Below are positions 9,285 to 18,989 of a DNA stretch of 57,069 nucleotides, one piece after another. Position 1 is the stretch's first letter. Every line of letters begins with the position of its first letter. This DNA comes from CAVQBP01 sp964448105. Lineage in GTDB: Bacteria; Bacteroidota; Ignavibacteria; Ignavibacteriales; Ignavibacteriaceae. The stretch is from NCBI GenBank assembly GCA_964448105.1, contig CAYUVK010000019.1, forward strand, positions 1-57,069, read 5' to 3'. The translations under genes were made by a program, and so were the position numbers. The notes below the pieces were generated by a model. The model worked only from the letters and a program-made list of their open reading frames with translations. It was not told the DNA's origin and did no database searches.

Positions 9285-11534
9285 ATGGATTGTTTAATTA
9301 CAAAGTTTAATATAAAAATTAATTTTTCATCCTTTATCTGCGGAATCGTGTTCTTTTTATTTGTAGGATACAACATTATTTTCCCACAACCTACTAATAG
9401 AATACATTATAATGGCAAGGATATGTTTTTAAGCGGATTGAATGCTGCATGGGTAAATTTTGCATCTGATCTAGGCCCCAATGCTCCACCTTTAGATCAA
9501 TTTAGAAAAGAATTCCAAACTGTTCGCGACAGCGGTGGAAATGCAATGCGTTTGTGGCTGTTTACCGATGGCTCACATACCCCTGAATATAACTCTTACG
9601 GATACGTTACAGGTCCAGGCCCGGTTGCTGTTAAAAACCTTAAACAAATTCTTAATTTGGCGCATCATTATAATATTGGATTAATTTTATGTTTGTGGTC
9701 TTTTGATATGTTGAGAGTACCAAAACTCGATTCTGCTAAATTGTATGCAAATCAAAAAATGTTAACGGATACTTCTTATACCTTCTCATTTATTAGGAAT
9801 GCACTTATACCAATGGTGGATTCCGTTAAAGGGGATTCGGCAATAATTGCTTGGGAAGTCTGTAATGAACCTAACGGAATGACTACCGGAACAAATTATT
9901 ACCAGGGTGATCCAACTGTTCCTATATCCGCTGTACAAAAATTTACTAATTTAATTGCTGGAGCTATTCATAGGACTGACTCTAGTGCATTTGTCACTAC
10001 TGGACCGGGGAGTTTTCAAACTCTTACCGATGTAAATCCGATTGGTAAAGTTTCCGCCTTGCAAACTTCTTTATCTGTTGGGCAGCTTCGGAGTATAACG
10101 AGTAGTTTTAATGCAACACACAGGTTGAACCTGACTACTCAGCAGATGAGTGATTATTTAAAGAAAGTTGCTGCAATCCCGGATAGCAATTATTATAGAG
10201 ATGACCGCCTGATAGCTGCCGGAGGAGATTCTTTGGGCACATTGGATTTCTATACTGTGCACTATTATAGTTCCAGTTCAACTGCTTTATCTCCATTCTC
10301 ACATTTATTTTCATATTGGGGTTTAACTAAACCTACAGTAGTTGCTGAGTTTTTTATGACAAGTACTGACCTAACTCCTCAACAATATCTTTTGCCAACT
10401 CTGTACCAAAGCGGATATGCAGGTGCTTTGGTTTGGTCATGGACAGATTTTCCAAATACTCCCAATAACCCAAATGCTGCTAATGATACATGGGCGGCAT
10501 TTCAATTTATGAAGGCTAATTATAAACAATCTGTTGATCCATTCAATACGGATTTTCCATTAGTTTCAATCATTAACCCTAAGGATAAATCCTCATTTCA
10601 AGACAGCACCGAGCTTACAATTACAGCAGCAGTAAAGGATACAGGTTCAACTATTACTTATGTTATGTTTTTTTCATCCGATAGCTTGCTAGGTATGCTT
10701 AGTACTCCATCACAGACAATTTCAGATACTTCCTATTATTCATTCGATTGGATAGATATTAAGCCAGGAAATTATGTAATTACAGCTTTAGCTGAAAATA
10801 ATCAGGGACAGCAAGAGTTATCCAAACCTGTGCAAGTTACCTTTGGAACAGCTGCAGTTACTAAGTTTGAGGCGGAAAAAGCTGCTATATTTGGTAATGG
10901 AATTTCAAGAAAGAATGATCCGACTGCAAGCGGCGGAGCTTTCTATGATATTGCTACTAATGATACAAATGTGACGGTTACTTGGCATTTTACAAATTTA
11001 TCTGTTGCCGGGAATTATCCAATATCTTTTGGGTATAAACTGTATTACGATACTCCCAAAGAACAATTCATTAATATTAACGGGGTTAGAACCGATACTA
11101 TTACTTTCGATGGTTCAACAACTTTATGGCTTGAAAAAACAATTACCGTGCCTCTGGTTGAAGGGACAAATGCAGTTCAAATGCAAATGTGGTGGGGATG
11201 GATGTATCTGGATTACCTTGCTGTTCCAAGCAGTATCGTAACTTCAGTTGCAGATACAAAAGAAGTACCTACGGCATTTTCATTGTCTCAGAATTATCCT
11301 AATCCTTTTAATCCATCTACCGAGATAAGATTTACGATCCCCAAGGAATCAGGAGTAAATTTAACGGTATATAATTTTCTAGGGCAGAAAGTTGTAACGC
11401 TAGTTAATAAAGAATTACCATCGGGAACATACAATACAAGATTTGATGCATCAAAATATAGCAGCGGAGTATATTTCTATACTTTAAAAACGAACAATTA
11501 TATAATGACTAAAAAGATGATTCTTCTGAAATAG
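9285..11534 (+). CDS. Type IX-secreted GH5-family glycoside hydrolase (mannanase-like) with Ig and CBM6/35-like domains
   Basis: 749 residues. An N-terminal signal segment (about 17-36) leads into a clan GH-A barrel (about 38-415). The family residues are visible: acid/base E195 in 'WEVCNEPNG', His in 'VHYYSS' (326) and nucleophile E355 in 'TVVAEFFM'. Then come a bacterial Ig-like domain (about 425-520), a CBM6/CBM35-like carbohydrate-binding domain starting 'KFEAEKA' (about 527-655, with 'WWGWMYLDYLAVP' at its end), and a type IX sorting domain ('LSQNYPNPFNPST', about 673-749). It should be exported and surface-attached or released, cutting beta-mannan or a similar glucan. The AGGAGA site fits the chosen ATG. 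It is the first of four GH5 genes in tandem and is paralogous to the next. Specificity is inferred from neighbours. Confidence 0.85.
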   Translation: MDCLITKFNIKINFSSFICGIVFFLFVGYNIIFPQPTNRIHYNGKDMFLSGLNAAWVNFASDLGPNAPPLDQFRKEFQTVRDSGGNAMRLWLFTDGSHTPEYNSYGYVTGPGPVAVKNLKQILNLAHHYNIGLILCLWSFDMLRVPKLDSAKLYANQKMLTDTSYTFSFIRNALIPMVDSVKGDSAIIAWEVCNEPNGMTTGTNYYQGDPTVPISAVQKFTNLIAGAIHRTDSSAFVTTGPGSFQTLTDVNPIGKVSALQTSLSVGQLRSITSSFNATHRLNLTTQQMSDYLKKVAAIPDSNYYRDDRLIAAGGDSLGTLDFYTVHYYSSSSTALSPFSHLFSYWGLTKPTVVAEFFMTSTDLTPQQYLLPTLYQSGYAGALVWSWTDFPNTPNNPNAANDTWAAFQFMKANYKQSVDPFNTDFPLVSIINPKDKSSFQDSTELTITAAVKDTGSTITYVMFFSSDSLLGMLSTPSQTISDTSYYSFDWIDIKPGNYVITALAENNQGQQELSKPVQVTFGTAAVTKFEAEKAAIFGNGISRKNDPTASGGAFYDIATNDTNVTVTWHFTNLSVAGNYPISFGYKLYYDTPKEQFININGVRTDTITFDGSTTLWLEKTITVPLVEGTNAVQMQMWWGWMYLDYLAVPSSIVTSVADTKEVPTAFSLSQNYPNPFNPSTEIRFTIPKESGVNLTVYNFLGQKVVTLVNKELPSGTYNTRFDASKYSSGVYFYTLKTNNYIMTKKMILLK

Positions 11535-11673
11535 TATCTAATAACCAATGGAGATATAGTTTTAAGTGAGATTTTGTTCTTACTTATATTATTAATGCGA
11601 ACAGCAAAATTTGAAGTAACCGGGAATTATCTCTCATATTGTATAACTTCATTAAGCAATTATAGATAATATT

Positions 11674-14103
11674 ATGAATTATAATTTTACTGAGTTTTAT
11701 ACAAAAACAAAAACCTTATTAACAATTTACACGATAATATTTTTCTCATTCGCATTTCAACTGTTAGTTTATGCACAATTAAATCGAGTAAATTATAATA
11801 ATCGAAACCTATTTTTAAGCGGTTCAAATGTAGCCTGGGTAAATTTTGCCGGTGATATCGGTCCAGGTACAACTAATTTTTCAAGGTTCGGACAAATATT
11901 TTCGGAGTTACATGAAGATGGGGGAAATTCGATGCGGTTTTGGCTTCATACCGATGGAACCCGGTCCCCTGAATTTAATAGTAGCGGTATGGTTATCGGA
12001 CCAGGAGCGGGTACCATTACAGATTTAAAGCAGATTTTGGATTCAGCCTGGACTCATAAAGTTGGCTTACTTTTATGCCTTTGGTCGCATGATATGCTTA
12101 GAACATCTCTCAATTCAACGATACTTGATAGAAATAAAAAATTATTAACCGATACATCTGCAATAAGAGCTTATATAGACAATGCTTTAATACCAATGGT
12201 GGAAGGAGTGAAAGGACATCATGGAATTATTGCATGGGAAATTTTTAACGAGCCTGAAGGATTTACTGAAATTGGTAACTGGGGAGACAGGATTCATGTA
12301 ACAGAATTTGATGTCCAGAGATTTGTAAATTTAACTGCAGGTGCCATTCATAGAACTGATCCGGAAGCGAAGGTAACTAATGGGACTTGGAATTTGTCGG
12401 CTTTAACAAATATTACTGCTCCGGCAAAAATATCACCTTCCGTTTTTTTAAACTCTCTTACCAATGAGCAAAAGCAAAGAATGGTAAAAGAGTTCGAAAC
12501 GAAATTTGGATTACATTTAACCGCGCAACAAATTATTGAGAAATATGCAAATACTGCTGCCAACTATAATTATTACCAGGACGATAGATTAATTGCTGCA
12601 GGCGGAGATCCCGACGGAGTATTAGATTTTTATACCGTACATTATTACAGCGGCTTTGGTCCCGGACTATCTCCCTTCAATCATCCATATTCATCATGGG
12701 GATTAACCAAGCCATTGGTTATTGCTGAATTTTTTATGGAAGATACTTATGGAGTTGCATATCAGAATTTATATAAACAGTTGTATAACACCGGTTATGC
12801 CGGTGCATTATCGTGGCAATGGTGGGGTGATACTCAGGCAAATGATAATGCAAAAAATATGAATCATGAAAGAACAGCAGCGGCATTAAAGGATTTGTAC
12901 ATCAGCTACCCTCACGATATTGTAGTTAATCCGGTAGCAGGAACAATTTATTCTTTTAAAATAAACCCTTCCACTATAGAAGCCGGTGATAGTGCTTTAA
13001 TAAAGTGGGATACGGAAGACGGTTCTAACGTAACCTTAAACGGTGATAATGTTATGGAAATCGGTAGTGAAATGGTAAGTCCTCCTGCTAATACATCTTA
13101 TACATTAATTACTAACGGGGATATTTCGGATACAGCAATAGTCAATTTAAGTGTAATACCAACCGGTACAATAATTTCATTTCAAGCTTTCCCTAATAAA
13201 ATTGGAGTTGGGGAAAGTTCGGTATTGAGCTGGCATGTTGTGAAAGGTTCATCTATAACATTAAATGGTCGGATTGTCCCTGCAAGAGATACGATGACGA
13301 TATACCCCGATTCATTGCACAATGCATATTCATTAGTTGCAAAAGGTGAGGTGCAGGATTCAATCCAAATTACTGTCGAAATTCTTCCACTAGAAAATTT
13401 AGACAGAGCTCAAGGAGGTATAATTTCAGTTTCATCGAATGATACGGTAGCTTTTAGCCAGAGTAAACCAGGCAATATAAATGATGGAGATAACTCTACT
13501 AGGTGGCAGGCGGTAAAAGGGGGAGGACAATGGATATCATTTGATCTAGGCAAAATATTTTCAATTAATAAAATAGTGATTAGATGGGCTGATCAAGGAT
13601 ATGCAAGCAGGTATTCAATACAAACGACAGTAGATTCAAGCCAATGGGCTGAATTGAAACAAATTGTGTACGGGACAGGGGGAACTAATAACGTTGAAAC
13701 GTTTGATAATTTGCAGGCTGTAGCTAGATATGTTGCATTTGTTTTTCAGGTTCCCGGTGTGGATGCGGTTTCAATTAATGAAATAGAAATCTATGGGTCG
13801 CCGACTATTGTTGATTCAAATGATAGAAATAAACAGCCGACAGAATATCTTCTATCCCAGAATTATCCAAACCCATTTAATCCGTCTACAAAAATTAGTA
13901 TTATAATTCCGAACACGTCGGATGTAATTTTGGATGTATATAATTTATTAGGACAAAAAGTAGCAACATTAATTAACAAAAGATTATTCCCCGGGAAATA
14001 TTCCGTAAGTTTCGATGGATCAAATTTCAGTAGCGGAGTATACTTCTATACTTTGAGGGCTGGCAGCTATTCTGTAACCAAAAAGATGGTCTTGCTAAAG
14101 TAA
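11674..14103 (+). CDS. Type IX-secreted GH5-family glycoside hydrolase with Ig-like and CBM32-like domains
   Basis: 809 residues, paralogous to the preceding enzyme over the catalytic barrel (same 'AWVNFA', 'LCLWSHDMLR', 'RLIAAGGD' blocks) but with different accessory domains. Signal segment about 15-35; barrel about 37-412 with acid/base E193 ('WEIFNEPEG') and nucleophile E352 ('LVIAEFFM'). Two Ig-like modules follow (about 425-495 and 500-572), both with a 'SW/KW...ITLNG' pattern. A discoidin/CBM32-like domain (about 578-708, 'DGDNSTRWQA', 'WISFDLGK') precedes a type IX sorting domain (725-809). The swapped binding domains suggest duplication followed by targeting to different parts of the polymer. 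A clear terminator follows the stop, so genes 1-2 and 3-4 may be separate transcripts. Confidence 0.85.
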   Translation: MNYNFTEFYTKTKTLLTIYTIIFFSFAFQLLVYAQLNRVNYNNRNLFLSGSNVAWVNFAGDIGPGTTNFSRFGQIFSELHEDGGNSMRFWLHTDGTRSPEFNSSGMVIGPGAGTITDLKQILDSAWTHKVGLLLCLWSHDMLRTSLNSTILDRNKKLLTDTSAIRAYIDNALIPMVEGVKGHHGIIAWEIFNEPEGFTEIGNWGDRIHVTEFDVQRFVNLTAGAIHRTDPEAKVTNGTWNLSALTNITAPAKISPSVFLNSLTNEQKQRMVKEFETKFGLHLTAQQIIEKYANTAANYNYYQDDRLIAAGGDPDGVLDFYTVHYYSGFGPGLSPFNHPYSSWGLTKPLVIAEFFMEDTYGVAYQNLYKQLYNTGYAGALSWQWWGDTQANDNAKNMNHERTAAALKDLYISYPHDIVVNPVAGTIYSFKINPSTIEAGDSALIKWDTEDGSNVTLNGDNVMEIGSEMVSPPANTSYTLITNGDISDTAIVNLSVIPTGTIISFQAFPNKIGVGESSVLSWHVVKGSSITLNGRIVPARDTMTIYPDSLHNAYSLVAKGEVQDSIQITVEILPLENLDRAQGGIISVSSNDTVAFSQSKPGNINDGDNSTRWQAVKGGGQWISFDLGKIFSINKIVIRWADQGYASRYSIQTTVDSSQWAELKQIVYGTGGTNNVETFDNLQAVARYVAFVFQVPGVDAVSINEIEIYGSPTIVDSNDRNKQPTEYLLSQNYPNPFNPSTKISIIIPNTSDVILDVYNLLGQKVATLINKRLFPGKYSVSFDGSNFSSGVYFYTLRAGSYSVTKKMVLLK

Positions 14104-14110
14104 AACTTTA

Positions 14111-14139
14111 AGCCCAATTTCTATAAAGAAATTGGGTTT
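14111..14139 (+). terminator. Intrinsic terminator after the second GH5 gene
   Basis: CCCAATTTC (14113-14121) and GAAATTGGG (14128-14136) form a perfect 9-bp stem with a 6-nt loop, extended by A-T and G-T pairs. It is followed by TTTATAAAATTTG. It lies 8 bases after the stop codon at 14103. Confidence 0.75.
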
Positions 14140-14242
14140 ATAAAATTTGATGGAATTGTAAAATTTATTTCTCTCTTTAAAAATGAAAAAAAGGATTTTT
14201 CAATTTATGTTAGATCTTATAATTAATAGTTAAGGGGTAACC

Positions 14243-15595
14243 ATGAAGAGAATCATTTCGATAGGTTCATTTTTAATACTTATTCTTTTATTTAGTTCAT
14301 GTTCAACATTTTTTGTACATAAGGAACAAGATTATATAAAAGTAAATAGTACACATTTCGAGTTAAACGGAAAACCTTATTATTTCTTAGGTGGAAACTT
14401 CTGGTATGCTGTTTATTTAGCAGCCCCCGGACAGATAGGCGACAGGCCGAAATTGATAAGAGAGCTAGATACTCTACAATCTTTAGGAATAACAAATTTG
14501 AGAATTATGGGTGCTTCCGAACAGTCGTATATACAAGGGGCACTTACACCCGGATTTTTAGAAAAACCAGGCAAATTCAATGAGGACTTACTTGATGGTT
14601 TGGATTTTTTACTTTCAGAAATGAAAAAAAGAAATATGCATGCAGTAATATTCTTAACTAATACATGGGAATGGTCCGGCGGAATGTCGCAATACAATGC
14701 CTGGATAAATGACAGCGGAAAAGTAAATCCAAGATTATCTAATGTAAGTTACGGGGATTTTATGAACTATGCCGCTTCATTCTATAGGAATGAGGATGCT
14801 AAGCAAATTTATTATAACTACATTTATAAACTTGTAAATAGGAAGAATAAATATTCAAACATATATTATTATGAAGATCCCGCAATCATGTCATGGCAGA
14901 TTGCAAATGAACCACGTCCGGGACAAGGAGATGAAGCTAAAAAATGGTTCGACGAATATTATAGATGGATTAACTCAACTGCTTTATTTATTCATCAGCT
15001 AGATCACAATCATTTAGTATCTACCGGTAGTGAAGGTATAACAGGCTCATTGGATTCAACTCAAATATATTTAAATGCACATAGAAGTAAGTACGTAGAT
15101 TATTTAACTTTTCATTTGTGGCCGACGGAATGGGGGTGGTATAAACCTAAAAGATCTGATTCAACTTATTCTAATGCTGAGACAAAGTCATTGGCTTATA
15201 TTAATGCACATATTGAATTAGCCCGTGAATTAAATAAACCAATTGTTATGGAAGAATTCGGATTGCCGAGGGATTACGGGTTTTGGCAGCCAGGTTCTCC
15301 TACAACTAACAGAAACAAGTTTTTTAATTCAATTCTTAAACTGGTCTATGATAGTGCTGCTGCCGGTTCTCCTATGGCAGGAGCAAATTTCTGGGTATGG
15401 GGAGGTGATGGAAAGTCTAATAATAATAATTATAAATGGGGATTTGGAAGACCTTTGGGGGGCGGCGTTGATTATACAAATTCAATTTTTGATCGTGATT
15501 CAACGACTATCGAAATGTTAAAGGATTTTAGTGAAAAGTTTAATTCACTTAACCAGAAACCTGCTATTTTAAATCAGCAAATTACTTCTGACTAA
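14243..15595 (+). CDS. GH5_7-like endo-beta-1,4-mannanase lipoprotein
   Basis: 450 residues with a lipoprotein signal (lipobox 'LFSSC', Cys20), so it should be anchored in a membrane by lipid. The catalytic domain begins 'HFELNGKPYYFLGGNFWYA' (about 38-56) and fills the rest. The GH5 residues are in place: acid/base E223 in 'MSWQIANEPRPG' and nucleophile E338 in 'PIVMEEFG'; 'TFHLWP' (289-294) supplies the active-site His. The sequence pattern matches the subfamily GH5_7 mannanases. It would cut mannan or mannooligosaccharides delivered by the secreted enzymes upstream. An AAGGGGT site precedes the ATG. A close paralog follows after 45 bases, most likely in the same transcript. Confidence 0.87.
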   Translation: MKRIISIGSFLILILLFSSCSTFFVHKEQDYIKVNSTHFELNGKPYYFLGGNFWYAVYLAAPGQIGDRPKLIRELDTLQSLGITNLRIMGASEQSYIQGALTPGFLEKPGKFNEDLLDGLDFLLSEMKKRNMHAVIFLTNTWEWSGGMSQYNAWINDSGKVNPRLSNVSYGDFMNYAASFYRNEDAKQIYYNYIYKLVNRKNKYSNIYYYEDPAIMSWQIANEPRPGQGDEAKKWFDEYYRWINSTALFIHQLDHNHLVSTGSEGITGSLDSTQIYLNAHRSKYVDYLTFHLWPTEWGWYKPKRSDSTYSNAETKSLAYINAHIELARELNKPIVMEEFGLPRDYGFWQPGSPTTNRNKFFNSILKLVYDSAAAGSPMAGANFWVWGGDGKSNNNNYKWGFGRPLGGGVDYTNSIFDRDSTTIEMLKDFSEKFNSLNQKPAILNQQITSD

Positions 15596-15640
15596 TTTAG
15601 AGTGAAATCGATAATCTGAAAATCATATAAGGATAAATTT

Positions 15641-16963
15641 ATGCGTAAAGTCTTTCTCTATTTCTCTTTTTTGTTTATCCCATTCTTATTTGTTGCATGT
15701 TCCACTTTATTTATAAATGAAAGTCCTGATTTCGTAAAGGTAAACGGGACTCATTTTGAATTAGGCGGCAAACCTTATTATTATGCCGGTGTAAATTTAT
15801 GGTATGGATGTTATTTGGGTTCACCGGGTAAAACGGGAGATAGGGAAAGATTAGTCAGAGAATTAGATGATTTAAAATCTTTAGGCTTAACCAATTTAAG
15901 AATTTTAGGTGCTTCGGAAGAATCATATATAACCAACTCTTTAAAACCTGCCATTCAAATAAAGCCTGGTGTTTATGATGAAAATTTACTTGAGGGTTTA
16001 GATTTTCTTCTTTCCGAAATGAGAAAAAAAAATATGCATGCAGTAATATTTTTAAATAATTATTGGGAATGGACAGGCGGTATGTCCCAGTATAATGATT
16101 GGGCAAACGGCGGCGGCGGTGTTGATCCGGCTCATGGTAATTACGGAAACTTTATGGATTATTCAGCAACTTTTTATGCAAATGAAAAAGCAGACGAATT
16201 ATTCCTACATTATGTTTATTCTCTTATTACAAGAAAAAATAAATTTACCGGTGATTATTATTATGAAGATCCAACTATAATGTCGTGGCAGCTTGCTAAT
16301 GAGCCGCGCCCGGGAAGAAATAAATATTGGCTTGATGAATATTATAGATGGATTGAAACTACTTCTCAATTTATTCATAATATTGATCCTAACCATTTAG
16401 TTACCACAGGTAACGAAGGACTTATGGGGAGTTTGGGAGATTCAACTATTTATCTGACTGCTCATAGAATTAAATATATTGATTATATGACTTTCCATCT
16501 ATGGCCCAAAAACTGGGGTTGGTTTAATGCAAAAAAAATTGATGAAACTTATCCGAGAACTGAAAAAAACGCAATAAATTATATTAAGCAACATATCGTT
16601 TTTGCAAGAGAAATAGGTAAACCAATTGTAATGGAAGAATTCGGGATGCCTCGGGATAGTGAACTGTATAAATCCGGCACACCAACAACTGCAAGAGACA
16701 AATACTATAAAAAAATTTTAAGTCTTGTTTATGATAGTGCTGCTGCCGGGTCACCAATGGCAGGAACAAATGTGTGGACATGGGGAGGAGAGGGAAGAGG
16801 ACAGCATGAAGATAATACATGGCAGCCGGGAGATCCTTTCGTGGGAGATCCTCCTCAGGAGCCTCAGGGACTTAATTCCATTTATAACACGGATAGTACT
16901 ACGCTTAAAATATTTAGTGAACATGCCAGTAAAATGATTAGACTTCGAAATAAAGAAAACTAA
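15641..16963 (+). CDS. GH5_7-like endo-beta-1,4-mannanase lipoprotein (paralog)
   Basis: 440 residues, a tandem duplicate of the previous gene. It has a lipoprotein signal with Cys20 ('LFVACS'), the same opening 'THFELGGKPYYYAGVNLWY', acid/base E221 ('SWQLANEPRPG') and nucleophile E333 ('PIVMEEFG'). Differences cluster near the C-terminus (a Pro/Gly-rich loop about 395-415) and in the substrate-side loop 156-167 (Gly-rich 'NGGGGVDPAHGN'), so the two copies may differ in chain length or branch tolerance. The stop codon overlaps the first bases of a decayed beta-mannosidase remnant in another frame, suggesting that a once longer mannan operon was cut short here. Confidence 0.87.
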   Translation: MRKVFLYFSFLFIPFLFVACSTLFINESPDFVKVNGTHFELGGKPYYYAGVNLWYGCYLGSPGKTGDRERLVRELDDLKSLGLTNLRILGASEESYITNSLKPAIQIKPGVYDENLLEGLDFLLSEMRKKNMHAVIFLNNYWEWTGGMSQYNDWANGGGGVDPAHGNYGNFMDYSATFYANEKADELFLHYVYSLITRKNKFTGDYYYEDPTIMSWQLANEPRPGRNKYWLDEYYRWIETTSQFIHNIDPNHLVTTGNEGLMGSLGDSTIYLTAHRIKYIDYMTFHLWPKNWGWFNAKKIDETYPRTEKNAINYIKQHIVFAREIGKPIVMEEFGMPRDSELYKSGTPTTARDKYYKKILSLVYDSAAAGSPMAGTNVWTWGGEGRGQHEDNTWQPGDPFVGDPPQEPQGLNSIYNTDSTTLKIFSEHASKMIRLRNKEN

Positions 16964-17508
16964 AAGAGCGTACAGGACTTTTCTTATTTCGGACTATATT
17001 GAATCAAACATTTTCATTACTGTTCCGGCAGAATTAAATATTAATGTAATTGATTTTGACGGAAATGAAATTTATAAAAATACTTTTCCGGTTGATATTT
17101 CTTCAAACAGCAGTAAAATTTATTTAAAATTATCAAAATCGGATATAATCAAGAATGCCGATGAATCGAAAATAGTTATAATTTCTCAATTGAAGTCTGA
17201 TAATAAAATACTAACTGATAATACTTGCTTTTTTAAGGAACCCAAAGATCTGATGTTGGAAAAACCTGATATTAAAATTGAGTGAGTAAAACTAATGACG
17301 CCTATGAACTTCAATTAAATTCTGATAAATATGCAGAAGATGTTTACTTAGTTTTGTTAATCAAGATGGTTTTTTCTCGGATAATTACTTCGATCTTTTC
17401 CCGGGTGAAATTAAGAAATTGAAATATCAAACAAAAAAAGAAATCGATAGTTTTTAAAATGAATTAAAAGTAATTAGCTTGGTTGATAGTTATGGAAATC
17501 AAAAATGA
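16959..17508 (+). pseudogene. Decayed 3' end of a GH2 beta-mannosidase
   Basis: Conceptual translation gives pieces of the C-terminal Ig-like domains of GH2 beta-mannosidases. Frame 1 runs from 16959 ('TKRAYRTFLISDYIES' ... 'FFKEPKDLMLEKPDIKIE'). After a one-base shift near 17282 it continues as 'AYELQLNSDKYAEDVYLV', and after another shift near 17355 as 'FVNQDGFFSDNYFDLFPGE'. There is then an in-frame TAA at 17455-17457 before 'NELKVISLVDSYGNQK' and a stop at 17508. The catalytic barrel is absent: the gene was mostly deleted and the rest has drifted. The family call rests on the 'KPKDL..P.P.I' and 'DGFFSDNYFDLLPGE' type motifs. Confidence 0.75.
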
Positions 17509-17696
17509 AAATTAAAAATTCAAAAATCAAAACAATAAAACGTTTCCAAATTTAACATCCCGATAATTAAAAATATACTCTCTTTTTCAATTATTATATT
17601 CTTCATTTATTTATATATTTGCACTTCGTTTTTGCATTTAATAAAAATTAAAGTTTAAACAAAAACTTTAGCAGAGTGTTCTATATCACAAATATG

Positions 17697-17725
17697 TTGT
17701 TTGATTTTAGATACGTTCTTACATA
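17697..17725 (+). promoter_or_regulatory. Candidate sigma-70-like promoter for the HU gene
   Basis: TTGTTT (17697-17702) and TACATA (17720-17725) are separated by 17 bases, 53 bases before the ATG of the HU gene. The background is AT-rich, so a chance match is possible. The rest of 17509-17778 shows only AT-rich sequence. Confidence 0.35.
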
Positions 17726-17778
17726 ATTTAAATCGTTAAATTATAATGAGTTACAAACAAAATGATAAAGGTTAAGTT

Positions 17779-18069
17779 ATGACAAAAGCAGATATAGTCG
17801 ATAAAGTTGCCGCAGGAACGGGACTGACAAAGTTAGAAACCGAAGCCATTATTGAAGGTTTTATTAAAACCGTGATAGAATCTTTAAAAGAAGGTAAAGG
17901 GATAGAGATTAGAGGCTTTGGTAGTTATAAAGTGAAAAAGAAAAATGCCAGGCAGGCTAGAAATCCTAAAACAGGTGAACAGGTGTTTGTTCCTGAACAT
18001 TTCGTTCCCACATTTAAATTCTCAAAGGATTTTAAAGAAATTGTTAACAATGGAATGAAAGAGTCATAA
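17779..18069 (+). CDS. HU/IHF-family DNA-bending protein
   Basis: 96 residues, the family's usual length. The N-terminal helices (1-40) are followed by 'GFGSYKVKKKNARQARNPKTG' (48-66 contains the core), which is the beta-arm signature; P63 is the residue that wedges between bases. The ending 'FKFSKDFKEIVN' is typical. The protein would bind and bend DNA as a dimer in the nucleoid; whether it is HU or IHF-like cannot be told from one subunit. An AAAGG site precedes the ATG. The next gene starts 11 bases after the stop, so the two are probably co-transcribed. Confidence 0.92.
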   Translation: MTKADIVDKVAAGTGLTKLETEAIIEGFIKTVIESLKEGKGIEIRGFGSYKVKKKNARQARNPKTGEQVFVPEHFVPTFKFSKDFKEIVNNGMKES

Positions 18070-18080
18070 GAAACTGGCCT

Positions 18081-18989
18081 ATGAAGAATTTTTGTCCCGA
18101 ATGTGGTGTTAAATTAGAAAAGGATTATCGATTTTGTCCTAATTGTGGTTCTCAATTAAAACAAGGACAGGAAAATGCAGAAAAAGATAATTCTGTCTCA
18201 TCAGAAATCCCTGAAGAAAAAACAGCAAAGATATACTGCAAAAATTGCGGTGAAGAAAATGATATTACCAATACAATATGTTCATCCTGCGGGATTAAAC
18301 TTGGGAATACAGGCAGTAAATTAAAACAACAAAAAAAATCAACCGGCAGCAAGAAAAATGTAAATACTAAGTCTTATAAAAATGAAGCGAAACGAAAACC
18401 TGAAAGTGGAAATAAAAAATTAGATACGCGTATGTTTCTTACAATTGTTGCAGGTGTTTTAATAATTGCTGCAATAATTGTTATTTCGTCAGGTGTATTG
18501 AATAAACCCGCGGTTAGTGAAGGGAATATTAATCAAGATAATTCAAGTTCACCTAGTGTAGATTTAAACAGCATAAATAAAATAAATGAGTTTGAATCTC
18601 AATTAAAAAATAATCCTAATGATAATGAACTGCGTTTGCAGTTAGCTCATTTACAAAATGATGCAGGCTTTTACACTAAAGCAATAACCAATTATAAAAA
18701 ATATTTGGAAGCAAATCCTAAAGATGCCGATGCTCGAATTGATATGGGAGTGTGTTATTATAATTTAAGAGATTATCCAACAGCTATTGATGAGATGAAA
18801 GAAGCATTGAAATATGAACCAAAACATCAGATAGGGAATTTGAACCTGGGAATTGTTAACTTAGCAGCTGGAAATTTAGAAAAATCTAAAGAATGGCTTG
18901 AAAAAGCTGTAGCAATTAATCCGAATTCAGAAGCCGGAAAAAGAGCTGAGGAATTATTAAAATCACATGAAAATAATGGAGGTAATTAA
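18081..18989 (+). CDS. Membrane-anchored double zinc-ribbon, TPR-repeat protein
   Basis: 302 residues with three parts. Two zinc ribbons lie at the N-terminus (C5/C8/C19/C22 and C53/C56/C67/C70). A Lys-rich linker leads to one transmembrane segment (about 118-140). Four or so tetratricopeptide repeats follow (about 165-298; 'YTKAITNYKKYLEANPKDAD', 'YPTAIDEMKEALKYEPKH'). With the ribbons inside, the TPR part would be periplasmic. Such architecture is common in assembly or scaffolding proteins but no specific partner is known. It sits between the HU gene and a tiny ribosomal-type gene, overlapping the latter by one base (TAATG). Confidence 0.75.
   Translation: MKNFCPECGVKLEKDYRFCPNCGSQLKQGQENAEKDNSVSSEIPEEKTAKIYCKNCGEENDITNTICSSCGIKLGNTGSKLKQQKKSTGSKKNVNTKSYKNEAKRKPESGNKKLDTRMFLTIVAGVLIIAAIIVISSGVLNKPAVSEGNINQDNSSSPSVDLNSINKINEFESQLKNNPNDNELRLQLAHLQNDAGFYTKAITNYKKYLEANPKDADARIDMGVCYYNLRDYPTAIDEMKEALKYEPKHQIGNLNLGIVNLAAGNLEKSKEWLEKAVAINPNSEAGKRAEELLKSHENNGGN

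Noticed and set aside
11576..11633. Terminator between the first and second GH5 genes
   Set aside because: The AAGTGAG/CTTACTT pairing is short and imperfect with no T-run, so it was not listed.
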